Positions 42,934 through 56,843 of a DNA stretch of 64,000 nucleotides are shown piece by piece (positions within the stretch are counted from its first letter, which is position 1; each line of letters starts with the position of its first letter). The notes beneath the pieces are model-generated. The model saw nothing but the letters and a program-made list of their open reading frames with translations. It had not been told where the DNA came from and did no database searches. The DNA is from Gillisia sp. Hel_I_86. GTDB lineage: Bacteria > Bacteroidota > Bacteroidia > Flavobacteriales > Flavobacteriaceae. The stretch is from NCBI RefSeq assembly GCF_007827275.1, contig NZ_VISE01000001.1, positions 2,852,001 to 2,916,000 on the forward strand. The letters are read 5' to 3'. The translations under genes and the position numbers were made by a program.

Positions 42934-43767
42934 TTAAGATTCAAATTTTAAAGTTACGGTGTCCCTTAACTCCAACCCAAATAGCGTAGAGGCACTTCCC
43001 ACTGTGCTGGGATTACTTTTATAAATGGCAAGTTCTATATAGCCCCCAGAATTAAAAATGGCAAGTTTCTTTCCGTCTTCTTCGCGCTTATCTTTATCCT
43101 GGTTAAATTCTATCGCATCGCTATACGTTTTGTACACATTAGAAAATTTGGCTGTTCGTGCCGTTATTTTGAATTTTCGGCCTTTGCCAATATTCTCGAA
43201 TATCTTTCGGGTGATGTTCGTCACTACATTCCCATAGTTGTCTATATAAAGAACATGGCCAATGATCTGATTATTTTCAGAATTAATATACGGCTCGATC
43301 TCTTTTAGATATTTAATGTTTTCAATAGATTTCCCTATTACCTCCAGCGTTCCACCACGAGCAATATGGCAAGCTACTCTCACAAACACATCCAGTACAG
43401 GAAAATTTGTCTCTACAATATTGTGAATGTTGATCTCCACAATCTTTTCAGGCTTGATTTCTGAAGCGATCAAAGAAAGGATCCCATTATTTGCACATAT
43501 AAAATAATGATCGTCCAGTAAAATCGCTACATGCTTATTTTCCGGGGTTAATTCTGAATCTATCCCGATAATATGAATACTGCCCTTTGGAAAACATGTA
43601 TAGGCATTTTTTATAATATAGGCCGCCTCGGTAATATGAAAAGGGGAGATGGAGTGCGAAATATCAACAATATGAACATCATCCATTTCGGAGTAGATGG
43701 TTCCTTTAACAGCTCCTACAAAGTGATCTTTTTCCCCAAAATCTGTCGTTAAAGTTATGATGGCCAT
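42934..43767 (-). CDS. SAM hydrolase / SAM hydroxide adenosyltransferase (DUF62)
   Basis: From the ATG at 43767 it has 277 residues (a TTG at 43773 would add 2). The N-terminal IITLTTDFGEKDHFVGAVKG with the early Asp is the signature of the SAM-dependent fluorinase/chlorinase fold. The common bacterial members use water in place of halide and split S-adenosylmethionine to adenosine and methionine. The FICANNGILSL and YIDNYGNVVTNI segments match that group. It is cytoplasmic. It heads a run with the ABM gene and gldFG. Confidence 0.92.
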   Translation of the reverse strand: MAIITLTTDFGEKDHFVGAVKGTIYSEMDDVHIVDISHSISPFHITEAAYIIKNAYTCFPKGSIHIIGIDSELTPENKHVAILLDDHYFICANNGILSLIASEIKPEKIVEINIHNIVETNFPVLDVFVRVACHIARGGTLEVIGKSIENIKYLKEIEPYINSENNQIIGHVLYIDNYGNVVTNITRKIFENIGKGRKFKITARTAKFSNVYKTYSDAIEFNQDKDKREEDGKKLAIFNSGGYIELAIYKSNPSTVGSASTLFGLELRDTVTLKFES

Positions 43768-43966
43768 AGACAATTATTGAAGTTTTTTTAAAGGTGTAGC
43801 TTGTTATTTATTGTAAATTTGTAATACAGGCGAAGATAAATTTATTTCATCCAAATCTTGAAGAAATTTATATAAAAATTGACAATTTCCTTCAAGTAAA
43901 ATCTTACATTGTCACTATAATAAAACTGAAAAAATAATTTAAAATTTAAATTTAAACCTACTGCTT

Positions 43967-44920
43967 TTGAACGAACTCATCATCGAACTTTCCGAAATTA
44001 GTCCAAGAGAATTTTTTGGACAACAAAATGAACACATTGAACTCCTTAAAAAGTATTACCCAAAATTAAAGATTGTTGCTCGTGGCAGCAAGATTATGGT
44101 TTATGGGGATGAGGATATGCTGGAGGAGTTTGATAGGCGGTTTACCATGTTAATGGATCATTTTGGAAAGTACAACACGCTAGATGAAAACGTGATAGAG
44201 CGTGTGCTTTCCAGTAATGGGAGAGAAGATTATTCAACGTCCACAGAGAGCGGGCAAACCTTGGTGCACGGAGTAGGAGGCAAGCTTATAAAGGCCAAAA
44301 CGGCCAATCAACGAAAGTTGGTGGAGCTGGCCATAAAGAACGATATGATCTTTGCTATTGGTCCCGCAGGTACAGGAAAAACCTATACCGGAGTTGCCCT
44401 TGCTGTAAAGGCGCTCAAGGAAAAGCAGGTGAAACGCATCATTTTAACTAGACCTGCTGTTGAAGCAGGGGAAAATTTGGGGTTCTTGCCGGGAGATCTA
44501 AAAGAGAAATTGGATCCATACATGCAACCGCTTTATGATGCGCTTAGGGACATGATTCCACATGAAAAACTGGAGATATTTATAGAAAAAGGAATTATTC
44601 AGATAGCTCCCTTGGCATTTATGCGTGGGCGAACTTTAGATGATGCCTTTGTGATCTTGGACGAAGGACAAAATACGACCCATGCTCAAATGAAGATGTT
44701 CCTCACCAGAATGGGAAAAAATGCAAAATTCATGATAACCGGTGATCCAGGACAAATAGATCTTCCAAGAAGAACAGTTTCGGGTTTAAAAGAAGCATTG
44801 CTAGTACTTAAAGATACCAAAGGAATTGGAATGGTCTATTTAGATGATAAAGATGTGGTAAGGCATAAGCTGGTTAAAAGCATCATAGCAGCATACAAGA
44901 AGATTGAGCACGCCGAATAA
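43967..44920 (+). CDS. PhoH-family ATPase
   Basis: This 317-residue protein starts at TTG; the sequence NELIIELSEISPREFFG is the normal N-terminus of flavobacterial homologues and no ATG is close. It has a Walker A, GPAGTGKT (132-139), and a Walker B, VILDEGQN (229-236), followed by the MFLTRMG and TGDPGQIDLP motifs of PhoH. The family consists of ATP-binding proteins of the helicase superfamily 1-like fold linked to RNA metabolism and phosphate stress. It lies 80 bases upstream of purC. Confidence 0.95.
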   Translation: MNELIIELSEISPREFFGQQNEHIELLKKYYPKLKIVARGSKIMVYGDEDMLEEFDRRFTMLMDHFGKYNTLDENVIERVLSSNGREDYSTSTESGQTLVHGVGGKLIKAKTANQRKLVELAIKNDMIFAIGPAGTGKTYTGVALAVKALKEKQVKRIILTRPAVEAGENLGFLPGDLKEKLDPYMQPLYDALRDMIPHEKLEIFIEKGIIQIAPLAFMRGRTLDDAFVILDEGQNTTHAQMKMFLTRMGKNAKFMITGDPGQIDLPRRTVSGLKEALLVLKDTKGIGMVYLDDKDVVRHKLVKSIIAAYKKIEHAE

Positions 44921-45000
44921 CTAATTTTAGAAGTAAACTCAATTCAATTTTATACAATAAAACAATAAAGTGATCTCCTTGTTGAGGTTTTGTAAAATTC

Positions 45001-45960
45001 ATGAAAAATACTATAATAGAAACGAATTTCAAATTTCCAGGACAAACGCAAGTTTATAAAGGAAAGGTTAGAGAAGTATATTATTTAGAAAACGACCTAT
45101 TGGTGATGATTGCAACCGATAGGCTTTCTGCTTTTGATGTGGTTATGCCAAAAGGAATCCCTTTTAAAGGTCAGATCTTAAATCAGATTGCCACCCAAAT
45201 GATGGTTGCCACACAAGATATTGTTCCCAATTGGTTGGAGGCAACTCCAGATCCAAATGTGGCTGTGGGAAAAAAATGTGAGCCTTTAAAAGTAGAAATG
45301 GTAATACGCGGTTATTTATCCGGGCATGCAGCCAGAGAATACAAAGTCGGGAAACGCATGCTATGCGGAGTTCCTATGCCAGAAGGAATGATGGAGAATG
45401 ATAAATTCCCTAATCCCATCATCACTCCCGCTACAAAAGCCGAAATGGGGGATCATGATGAGGACATTTCTAGAGAAGCTATTATAAAGCGCAATATTGT
45501 TTCGAAGGAAGATTATGAACTTCTTGAAGATTATACCAGAAAACTCTTTCAAAGAGGAAGCGAAATTGCCACTTCTCATGGTTTAATTTTAGTAGATACC
45601 AAATACGAATTTGGAAAAACCGCAGATGGAGAAATCGTATTGATAGATGAAATCCATACCCCAGATTCTTCTCGTTATTTTTATGCGGAAGGATATGAAG
45701 AGCGACAAGATAAAGGAGAAATCCAAAAGCAATTATCGAAGGAATTTGTAAGGCAATGGCTTATTCAAAATAACTTTCAGGGCTTGGAAGGCCAAACAGT
45801 TCCAGAAATGAGCGATGCTTATATAGCAACAGTTTCAGAGAGGTATATAGAATTATACGAAAAGATCACAGGATTTCCTTTCGAAAAGGCAGATCTTTCA
45901 AATATTGAAGCGCGTATAGAAAGCAATGTTTTGGAATGCCTAAAGCACAGAAAGAGGTAG
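45001..45960 (+). CDS. purC: SAICAR synthetase
   Basis: PurC joins aspartate to CAIR with ATP in purine synthesis. The 319-residue protein is of the longer type also seen in yeast ADE1. Typical motifs are [42 protein letters not shown] and [14 protein letters not shown]. The ATG at 45001 fits the family N-terminus. It converges with the glucanase gene, only 10 bases away, and no terminator is visible between them. Confidence 0.97.
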   Translation: MKNTIIETNFKFPGQTQVYKGKVREVYYLENDLLVMIATDRLSAFDVVMPKGIPFKGQILNQIATQMMVATQDIVPNWLEATPDPNVAVGKKCEPLKVEMVIRGYLSGHAAREYKVGKRMLCGVPMPEGMMENDKFPNPIITPATKAEMGDHDEDISREAIIKRNIVSKEDYELLEDYTRKLFQRGSEIATSHGLILVDTKYEFGKTADGEIVLIDEIHTPDSSRYFYAEGYEERQDKGEIQKQLSKEFVRQWLIQNNFQGLEGQTVPEMSDAYIATVSERYIELYEKITGFPFEKADLSNIEARIESNVLECLKHRKR

Positions 45961-45970
45961 ATTTCTTTGT

Positions 45971-46729
45971 CTATTTATAATATCTAACATAATCGATATA
46001 AAAACGGGCTGGAAAAATGGTATTATCTATTTCTCGGGCCCATTTTCCTCCAAGAGCTAAATTTATGATAAGATAAAATGGTTTTTGAAAGATATTATCC
46101 CTTCCTTCCCTCTCGGCGTCTTCAATTTTAAAGTAATGGAATGGCTCATCATCTATAAAGTAATTGATGCTTTTTTCGTCCCATTCAATAGTATAAGTAT
46201 GAAAACCATCTTCAGAATAGGGTATTTTAAAACTCTTTGCTGAAGAATTCAATTTTTTGTTATCCAATTCCGGATAGTGGATAGCTCCATGTATCTCTGT
46301 TGGGGATTTTCCAACATGTTCCATGATATCAATTTCCCCACAAGCAGGATATCCGTCCCGATATCTGTTTTCTCCCAGCATCCATATTGCCGGCCACGTT
46401 CCATTACCTGTGGGTAATTTTGCTCTTATTTGGATTCTGCCATATTTAAAAAGCTTTTTATCAACAGTAGTTATTCTAGCCGAAGTATATTTAGAACCCT
46501 TATAATTTTCTTTTCTTGCTTCAATAACTAAAAGACCTTTTTTAATTTGAATATTTTTAGCTCTGGAAGTATAGTATTGCTCTTCATTATTATGCCCCAA
46601 ACCTTTCTCGAAATTCCAAATATCGGTATCGATCTTTTTTCCATCAAATTCTTCAGCCCATATTAGACTAAGCTCTTGAGATTGCATAAAAGGGGATATT
46701 AATAAAAATAAGTAGATTAATGCTCGCAT
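45971..46729 (-). CDS. Exported GH16-family beta-glucanase (laminarinase type)
   Basis: This 252-residue protein has a short signal peptide (cleavage near S17). The GH16 catalytic motif is EIDIMEHVG with nucleophile E132, D134 and acid/base E137, in the beta-bulge form (E-x-D-x-M-E) of laminarinases. RIQIRAKLPTGNGTWPAIWM before it also fits. It should hydrolyse beta-1,3-glucans such as laminarin outside the cytoplasm. It stands alone, not in a SusCD glycan locus, and has no lipobox or visible sorting domain. Confidence 0.93.
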   Translation of the reverse strand: MRALIYLFLLISPFMQSQELSLIWAEEFDGKKIDTDIWNFEKGLGHNNEEQYYTSRAKNIQIKKGLLVIEARKENYKGSKYTSARITTVDKKLFKYGRIQIRAKLPTGNGTWPAIWMLGENRYRDGYPACGEIDIMEHVGKSPTEIHGAIHYPELDNKKLNSSAKSFKIPYSEDGFHTYTIEWDEKSINYFIDDEPFHYFKIEDAEREGRDNIFQKPFYLIINLALGGKWAREIDNTIFPARFYIDYVRYYK

Positions 46730-46788
46730 ATATAAATAACTTCAGACTCACTGTTTGCTAAAAGTATGCCATTAAAAGTTATATATTT

Positions 46789-47877
46789 CTATTGGTCACC
46801 ATCCAACTCAATTTCATAGTCGCTTATCATTTCCAGCATTACTTTTTCTGAACTCGATAAAGAGGAGGAATTTTCAGATTCTTCCTCTTTTATTTTATTG
46901 AAATATGGAACAATAGATCCGTTCTCATAATTTTTGGTAATAAACGGGTGTACATAATAGCTTCTGCAAACTGCTCTGGTGTTGCCCAATCCTTCTGCTG
47001 CAGCATCAATAGCTGCTAAAATGGCTTTTGCATTTTCTTTCTCCTTCTCTTTATACCCGATTTCATGAAGTGTTTCAAAGTATATCTTTGAAGCCGCCCA
47101 GGTTCTAAAATCTTTGGCAGTAAAACTCGATCCGCTTAAGTCTTGGATATATTTGTTTATCATAGAACTGTCTACAGTTTGTTTCTGGCCATCTTCATCA
47201 TAGAATTTAAATAGTTCCCATCCTGGAATTTCCTCACATTGATTTATTAGCTTTATCAACTTTTTGTCGGAAACAGGGACTGAATGTTCCTTTCCTTTCT
47301 TACCAACAAATTCAAATTTCAGTTTACCCTTTGCAATCTTAACATGTTTTGTTCTTAATGTAGATAGGCCATATGTCTTGTTTTTGGCTGCATAATATTC
47401 ATTTCCAATTCTTATATGTGTTTCTTCCATTAATCGGATAATTAATGCTAAGATTTTACGCTCGTTCATTTTTGGGTGTTCGAGGTCTTCCTCCACCTTT
47501 TTTCTGATCTTGGGTAAGGCATTTCCAAAAGTGATCATTTTAAGGAATTTGGTTTTATTCCGTAATTCAGACCACGTTGGGTGATACATATACTGTTTTC
47601 TGCTTTTCTCATCTAAGCCTACTGCCTGTAGATGTCCATTTTCAAGATGGGATATTCTAACGTCTCTCCATGCTGGTGGAATAACTAAGCTTTTGTATCT
47701 ATCTAATTCTCGGCCGGCTAAGATTTTCTTTCCATTTCTATTATAGGTATAGCCTCGACCTCTCTTTTTTCGTAAAACGCTAAGGTTAGATTCAGATACA
47801 TAGATAAGGTTTGCAATACTAGCAGCTTGTTGGGGATCATTCAATAATCCGCTTACTTCATTGGGAGTTAAGGTCAT
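46789..47877 (-). CDS. DNA topoisomerase IB
   Basis: This 362-residue enzyme is of the poxvirus-like bacterial type IB group. The N-terminal domain contains PPAWRDVRISHLENGHLQAV, followed by the catalytic domain with R-rich HIRIGNEYY, KGKEHSVPV, DFRTWAAS and the tyrosine motif CRSYYVHP (likely nucleophile Y308, with H310 after it). It relaxes supercoils through a 3'-phosphotyrosine. It lies 59 bases from the glucanase gene, with no functional link visible. Type IB enzymes are optional in bacteria. Confidence 0.95.
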   Translation of the reverse strand: MTLTPNEVSGLLNDPQQAASIANLIYVSESNLSVLRKKRGRGYTYNRNGKKILAGRELDRYKSLVIPPAWRDVRISHLENGHLQAVGLDEKSRKQYMYHPTWSELRNKTKFLKMITFGNALPKIRKKVEEDLEHPKMNERKILALIIRLMEETHIRIGNEYYAAKNKTYGLSTLRTKHVKIAKGKLKFEFVGKKGKEHSVPVSDKKLIKLINQCEEIPGWELFKFYDEDGQKQTVDSSMINKYIQDLSGSSFTAKDFRTWAASKIYFETLHEIGYKEKEKENAKAILAAIDAAAEGLGNTRAVCRSYYVHPFITKNYENGSIVPYFNKIKEEESENSSSLSSSEKVMLEMISDYEIELDGDQ

Positions 47878-47949
47878 TTCCTTTTTTATTATAAATATAA
47901 AAGGATTGGAAGCAAACAGATTATAATTATTTTGGAGAACTGGTAGTTC

Positions 47950-49038
47950 CTAGTCAAAATAACTAAAAGTATCCCCATCTTTAATATTAAGCAAACTCTC
48001 ATAGATCAACTTAATAACATTTTCCACATCGTCCTTATGAACCATTTCTACTGTCGTGTGCATATATCGTAGCGGGAGAGATATTAAAGCAGATGCCACA
48101 CCACCATTACTGTATGCAAATGCATCAGTATCTGTCCCAGTTGCGCGAGAAGAAGCATTTCTTTGAAAAGGAATGTCCTTTTTCTCTGCCGTATCTATTA
48201 TTAATTCCCTTAGTTTGTTTTGAATCGCAGGAGCATAGGAGATCACAGGTCCAGCTCCAATTTTAGCGTATCCATTGGTTTTCTTATCAATCATGGGCGT
48301 AGTCGTATCATGCGTAACATCGGTCACAATAGCCACATTTGGTTTGATACGCTGAGTGATCATTTCTGCTCCGCGCAATCCTATTTCTTCTTGTACAGAA
48401 TTGGTGATGTATAATCCAAAAGGCAATTTTTTCTTGTTCTCTTTTAATAAACGTGCAACTTGAGAGATCATAAATCCGCCAATCCTATTATCCAATGCCC
48501 GACAAACAAATTTGTTGTCATTCAGAATAAAGAATTCATCAGGATACGTAATTACACAGCCTACATGAACTCCTAATTCTTCTACCTCGGTTTTTGTGGA
48601 ACATCCCACATCTATAGTGATATTATCTAATTTAGGAGTTTCTTCTTTTTCTTTATTTCGAGTGTGTATAGCAGGCCATCCAAATACTCCTTGAACAATG
48701 CCATTTTTTGTATGGATATTTACCCTTTTAGAAGGAGCTATTTGATGGTCGCTTCCTCCATTTCTTATTACATATATAAGACCTTCATCAGATATGTAGT
48801 TTACATACCATGAAATTTCATCGGCATGACCCTCTATCACAACCTTAAATTTTGCTTTCGGATTAATTACCCCAACGGCAGTTCCATAAGTATCGGTTAT
48901 AAATTCATCTACATAGGGTTTCAAATAATCCATCCAAATTTTCTGTCCTTCCCATTCGTAACCTGTAGGGGAGGCATTATTTAGGTACTTTTCGAGGAAT
49001 TCCATCGATTTTTTGTCAAGCAGATCTTTCTTTGTCAT
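47950..49038 (-). CDS. M42-family metallo-aminopeptidase
   Basis: This 362-residue cytoplasmic peptidase of the M42 (glutamyl aminopeptidase/FrvX) group has metal ligands and catalytic residues in EGHADEISW (H71, D73), RALDNRIGG (D183), VQEEIG (E217/E218) and VTDVTHD (D240), with a late His in LRYMHTT. These enzymes form large tetrahedral particles that trim short peptides. The gene is monocistronic. Confidence 0.94.
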   Translation of the reverse strand: MTKKDLLDKKSMEFLEKYLNNASPTGYEWEGQKIWMDYLKPYVDEFITDTYGTAVGVINPKAKFKVVIEGHADEISWYVNYISDEGLIYVIRNGGSDHQIAPSKRVNIHTKNGIVQGVFGWPAIHTRNKEKEETPKLDNITIDVGCSTKTEVEELGVHVGCVITYPDEFFILNDNKFVCRALDNRIGGFMISQVARLLKENKKKLPFGLYITNSVQEEIGLRGAEMITQRIKPNVAIVTDVTHDTTTPMIDKKTNGYAKIGAGPVISYAPAIQNKLRELIIDTAEKKDIPFQRNASSRATGTDTDAFAYSNGGVASALISLPLRYMHTTVEMVHKDDVENVIKLIYESLLNIKDGDTFSYFD

Positions 49039-49162
49039 AGTATATTTTAATTGTTTTTTGATTTACTACTTTTCCAAAGTATGGGAAATTAGTAATAATC
49101 CTAGTATAAGCTAAAAAGAGCTTGTATACCTAATATTTAGCACGAATTTAATAAGAATAAAA

Positions 49163-49192
49163 TTTTCTACAAGGGCAATAATTGTAAATTTG
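49163..49192 (+). promoter_or_regulatory. Candidate promoter of the DUF4294 gene
   Basis: TAAATTTG (49185-49192) is a perfect TAnnTTTG box, with TTTT at 49163-49166 in the -33 position. The start codon is 38 bases downstream. Confidence 0.45.
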
Positions 49193-49229
49193 GAATGGTT
49201 TTAGTAAATGGTATCCAAAATTAAAAAGA

Positions 49230-49916
49230 TTGAAATTTAAGCTAACATATATTTTCTTTTTTCTTCTGTTGAATGCATGGAGCCAAATCAATGTTCCAGA
49301 GCAGGACACTATTCAGCAAGACACTGTTCAAAGAGAATACTTTATTGTGATGGGGGATACTATTGTTCGGGAAACGATAGATTTAGATGAGGTGCTTATT
49401 TTAGGAAGGCTTAAGTTTGGTTCAGATCAGGCGAGAAGGCGTTACCTTATATTAAGGAGAAAAACCAGAAAAGTATATCCCTATGCAAAATTGGCCTCAG
49501 AAAGGTTATTGGAGCTGGAATCCAGATTGGATCAAATTAAATCCAAACGAGATAGAAAGAGGTATACTAAAATAGTACAAAATTATATCGATGATCAATT
49601 TTCGGCTGAACTTAAAAAATTGACCCGCACCGAGGGTCAAATATTAGTGAAGCTCATTCATAGACAAACTGGCGAGACGGCTTTCGAGCTTATCAAAGAG
49701 CTAAAGAGTGGTTGGCGCGCTTTCTGGTATAATTCCACGGCCAGTTTATTCGATATATCATTAAAAGAAGAGTACCATCCAGAATCCAATCAGGAAGACT
49801 ATTTAATAGAAGATATCCTTCAGCGCTCTTTTCAATCTAAAATATTAGAGCCCCAACCCAGTGTACTGGATTTTAATTTCCATGAGCTTACCAATAAATG
49901 GACAGCCGGTAGGTAG
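49230..49916 (+). CDS. DUF4294 exported protein
   Basis: This 228-residue protein has a signal peptide (cleavage near Q19) and the DUF4294 body: YFIVMGDTIVRETIDLDEV, then RRRYLILRRKTRKVYPYAK and a long basic helical region. DUF4294 proteins are common in Bacteroidota and have no known role. It starts at TTG. It lies just after the M42 peptidase gene, in divergent orientation, and is followed by a flavobacterial repeat and the rRNA promoters. Confidence 0.88.
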   Translation: MKFKLTYIFFFLLLNAWSQINVPEQDTIQQDTVQREYFIVMGDTIVRETIDLDEVLILGRLKFGSDQARRRYLILRRKTRKVYPYAKLASERLLELESRLDQIKSKRDRKRYTKIVQNYIDDQFSAELKKLTRTEGQILVKLIHRQTGETAFELIKELKSGWRAFWYNSTASLFDISLKEEYHPESNQEDYLIEDILQRSFQSKILEPQPSVLDFNFHELTNKWTAGR

Positions 49917-49943
49917 TTTGTTGTTATTTCTCAAGTTTTTTTT

Positions 49944-50041
49944 GGGCGTTCCCCCTCGCTTTGCTCGGGGGCCGGGCTTTACGCTTGTAGTCCCAATTCC
50001 ACGATGTTCCATTGGGAGCTACCGCTCCAATCCCTAACGCG
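49944..50041. repeat. GGGCGTT...AACGC flavobacterial repeat
   Basis: The ends are inverted (GCGTT at 49946-49950, AACGC at 50036-50040). Inside are a CCCCC/GGGGG hairpin and CCCAAT/ATTGGG arms, and the words GAGCTACCGCTCCAATCCC. Elements of this type recur in Flavobacteriaceae genomes, often near RNA genes. It may end transcription of the DUF4294 gene. Confidence 0.65.
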
Positions 50042-50169
50042 GGCATCATTGATGCCTTTTATTACAAAAGCACACATAGATTAATAAAAAATAATCCTTT
50101 GTTAACTCCCGAGCGTTCAAAGGCTTACCGGGGGATGAAATTTATTTTAAAAAATAGTTGAACAAAAGC

Positions 50170-50201
50170 TTGTGGTTAAGAAAAAAGAGGGTGTATATTT
50201 G
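50170..50201 (+). promoter_or_regulatory. rRNA promoter P1
   Basis: TTGTGG (50170-50175) and TATATTTG (50194-50201) are followed by CAGCCGC, the same start region as P2 and P3. Confidence 0.75.
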
Positions 50202-50314
50202 CAGCCGCTAAGCGATCAACGAGTAGTTGGTTTGGGAGGCAAAGTTCTTTGGTTGACGTGGGTTTAGAGCGGTTTTGGCGGTTAAAATTCAACTAAAAAA
50301 AAGTTTAAAATAAG

Positions 50315-50347
50315 TTTGCGGGATAAAAATTAAAGTTGGTATATTTG
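50315..50347 (+). promoter_or_regulatory. rRNA promoter P2
   Basis: TTTG (50315-50318) and TATATTTG (50340-50347) are separated by 21 bases, again followed by CAGCCGC. Confidence 0.8.
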
Positions 50348-50453
50348 CAGCCGCGTTTAGCGCTACAATACGTTCCTTGATCAGTGATGATATGATGTAA
50401 GATTTGAGGATAAATTTTATCAAAAAGTTTAACCAAAAAAAACTTCAAAAAAG

Positions 50454-50487
50454 TTTTGGTCGGTAAAGAAAAAGCATTGTATATTTG
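50454..50487 (+). promoter_or_regulatory. rRNA promoter P3
   Basis: TTTTGG (50454-50459) and TATATTTG (50480-50487) are separated by 20 bases, followed by CAGCCGC. It is the promoter closest to 16S. The leader after it (50500-50810) has small hairpins such as CTTCCCTTAGGGAAG and TGCCCGCAAGGGCA. Confidence 0.8.
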
Positions 50488-50811
50488 CAGCCGCTTTGAG
50501 CGGGATCAAAAGTTCACGAAAAGTTATTGAAAAGAGGTCCCTGGGCTAGGGCGGTTAAGAAGAGGTTCGACTCCTTTTGTTTCGACAAGAAGTTCCCATA
50601 ATCCTTCCCTTAGGGAAGATGCCCGCAAGGGCAGATGGGAGAAATGTTCATTGATATATTGAATTGACAGCGCGTTTCAATGTTGTCCGCAAGGACGGCA
50701 GAAGAAACCAAAAGAAAAGAATTAAGACTAGAAGAATATTTTGAGTGATTGGTTTCTCTTCGGAGGAGCTAATGAAACAGGCCTTGTAATTGTTGCAACA
50801 TTTAAAAATCA

Positions 50812-52338
<1,527 letters not shown>

Positions 52339-52515
52339 TAGAGATTTTGCCGTTTTAAAAGGCAAGACGCAATTACATCAAAAAGGTTCTCAAGAGGTCC
52401 TTTTGGTCTTGATTCCTGTCAATTTAATTATATTATAATAGTAAAAAGTGAAATGTGAAGAGTGAATGGTATTACTTGAAACTTGTCATTTTAAACTTGA
52501 AACTGTTAAAGATGC

Positions 52516-52589
52516 AGTCTCATAGCTCAGCTGGTTAGAGCGCTACACTGATAATGTAGAGGTCGGCAGTTCGAGTCTGCCTGAGACTA
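52516..52589 (+). tRNA. tRNA-Ile (GAT anticodon)
   Basis: A 74-base cloverleaf with acceptor stem AGTCTCA/TGAGACT. The anticodon loop CTGATAA gives GAT, reading isoleucine codons. CCA is not encoded. It lies in the 16S-23S spacer. Confidence 0.96.
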
Positions 52590-52718
52590 CTTTTTAATTC
52601 TGAATTCGGAGTTTTGAATTCAAAATTGAACATGTTCATTACAATACTGGGAAATTTTAGAAGTTGAGAATTCTAATCATTTTAAATTCTGAATTCAAGA
52701 TTTTGAATTTCTTTAAAA

Positions 52719-52793
<75 letters not shown>

Positions 52794-53025
52794 CAAGGCA
52801 ATGCCTTGGGATATATTATGTATCACAAGGGTGTTGCAGGCAAAACGCCTACTGATAATTATTTATCAGTGGCGATTCGCCACACGTTCATTGACATATT
52901 GGGAAATAAAGAATACGAGAACATTAGGTACTTGCAAGGAATTGCAAGTGCAAAAGAACAATTATAATAAAAGTGTTGTTTTTGCATATCGGCAAAAACA
53001 AGATTTGAGCAAATTAGGTAAAAGC

Positions 53026-55863
<2,838 letters not shown>

Positions 55864-56061
55864 TGCAGTTCTCCCTTTTTCTTCGGAAGAAGGGAGGGCG
55901 AAAAACCTATCCAATTTGCCATTGATCGTTCGAACTGGTATTCTTCTATTGTTTGTTTCCCATATGTTGATCTTATTATCACGCCTTGGCGTGAAGTGAA
56001 TTGTGAAGCGTGAACAGGTTTTTTCTGATCACCCTTGCCCCTCACTGATCACTTAAATTTA

Positions 56062-56166
<105 letters not shown>

Positions 56167-56177
56167 TTTTTTTGAAG

Positions 56178-56209
56178 ACCCCTTCATCACCCGATGGAGG
56201 GGTTTTTTT
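56178..56209 (+). terminator. rRNA operon terminator
   Basis: Arms ACCCCTTCATC (56178-56188) and GATGGAGGGGT (56193-56203) pair with one mismatch and are followed by a run of seven T. Confidence 0.85.
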
Positions 56210-56270
56210 GTTTTGTGGGGACTTCAAATATAAAGTAAATCGTACCACGTCCCGAAAAGTGTGTTTTTAA

Positions 56271-56340
56271 GGGGCCCTCCCGGCCAGGGACCGCAGCCGG
56301 GCCACCGCGTAGTGCGGCACCGAGGCAAAGCTGGAGGGAG
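56271..56340. other. GC-rich multi-hairpin element after the rRNA operon
   Basis: About 77% G+C (54 of 70 bases) in an AT-rich region. An outer CCCTCC/GGAGGG pair (56275-56280 with 56333-56338) encloses CCCGGC/GCCGGG (56279-56284 with 56296-56301) and CCGC-gtagt-GCGG (56305-56317). It could be a structured RNA or a foreign repeat. The outer and first inner stems share two bases, so not all can form fully at once. Confidence 0.55.
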
Positions 56341-56661
56341 ACGTATATGAACTTGGATTTTTTTAGCTAAGGGAAGAATTTATATGATGTTACTTATTTC
56401 TAAGATTACATTTTTCTTTAAGTGCATCTTTAATCTAAAAATCCCAGGACGACTCTGCCTCGGGGTTTCCTGTTCATCCCTCCTTGGGAGAGGTCGTAAC
56501 TGCCTTTTTAGGCAGTTTCGGGTGAGGCAAAATTATAAAATTTCGGTTTTGGATTCCTGCCACCAAAATGACCCCGATAGCTCGGAAGGCGAAACACCCC
56601 TATGGCTTGCTTCGGGGGATAGTCGGTTTCATGAAGGTTTTTGTTAAGTAAGTTTAGTAAC
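56341..56661. other. Repeat-like intergenic stretch, no gene called
   Basis: It contains the hairpin ACTGCC-ttttt-AGGCAGT near 56499-56517 and fragments such as CCCCGATAGCTCGG near 56570 that recur in other repeats of the window. An 87-codon open frame (56384-56647) runs across these repeat pieces and is rejected as a gene. Confidence 0.5.
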
Positions 56662-56692
56662 AAAAAAGAGGCACCCTTTGGCACCTCTTTTT
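56662..56692. terminator. Terminator downstream of proA
   Basis: AAAAAAGAGG-C-ACC pairs with G-GCACCTCTTTTT with two mismatches. A runs on one side and T runs on the other make it usable on both strands. It would close the proCBA transcript. Confidence 0.65.
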
Positions 56693-56725
56693 AATTGACT
56701 TATCTACATTAAATGATGAATTCCG

Positions 56726-56803
56726 TCACCCTTAACTTGGTTCAGGGTCTCTGTACGTAAGACCACTAATTTATAGAGATTCTGAAGTAAATTCAGAATG
56801 ACG
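56726..56803. repeat. Interspersed repeat copy between terminator and proA
   Basis: CGTCACCCTTAACTTGGTTC, AGGGTCTCTG and AATTCAGAATGACGCG are variants of the same repeat words found at 8661-9853 and inside mnmE. Confidence 0.6.
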
Positions 56804-56843
56804 CGTTTTTAGACAAGTTTCTTTTGCTTGTAATTTAATTGCC

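Noticed and set aside
45971-46729. Treating the GH16 glucanase as part of a polysaccharide utilisation locus
   Set aside because: No SusC/SusD or other glycan enzyme gene lies beside it; the neighbours are purC and topoisomerase IB.
56384-56647. An 87-codon + strand open frame after the rRNA operon
   Set aside because: It runs across hairpins and repeat words and has no recognisable protein pattern.
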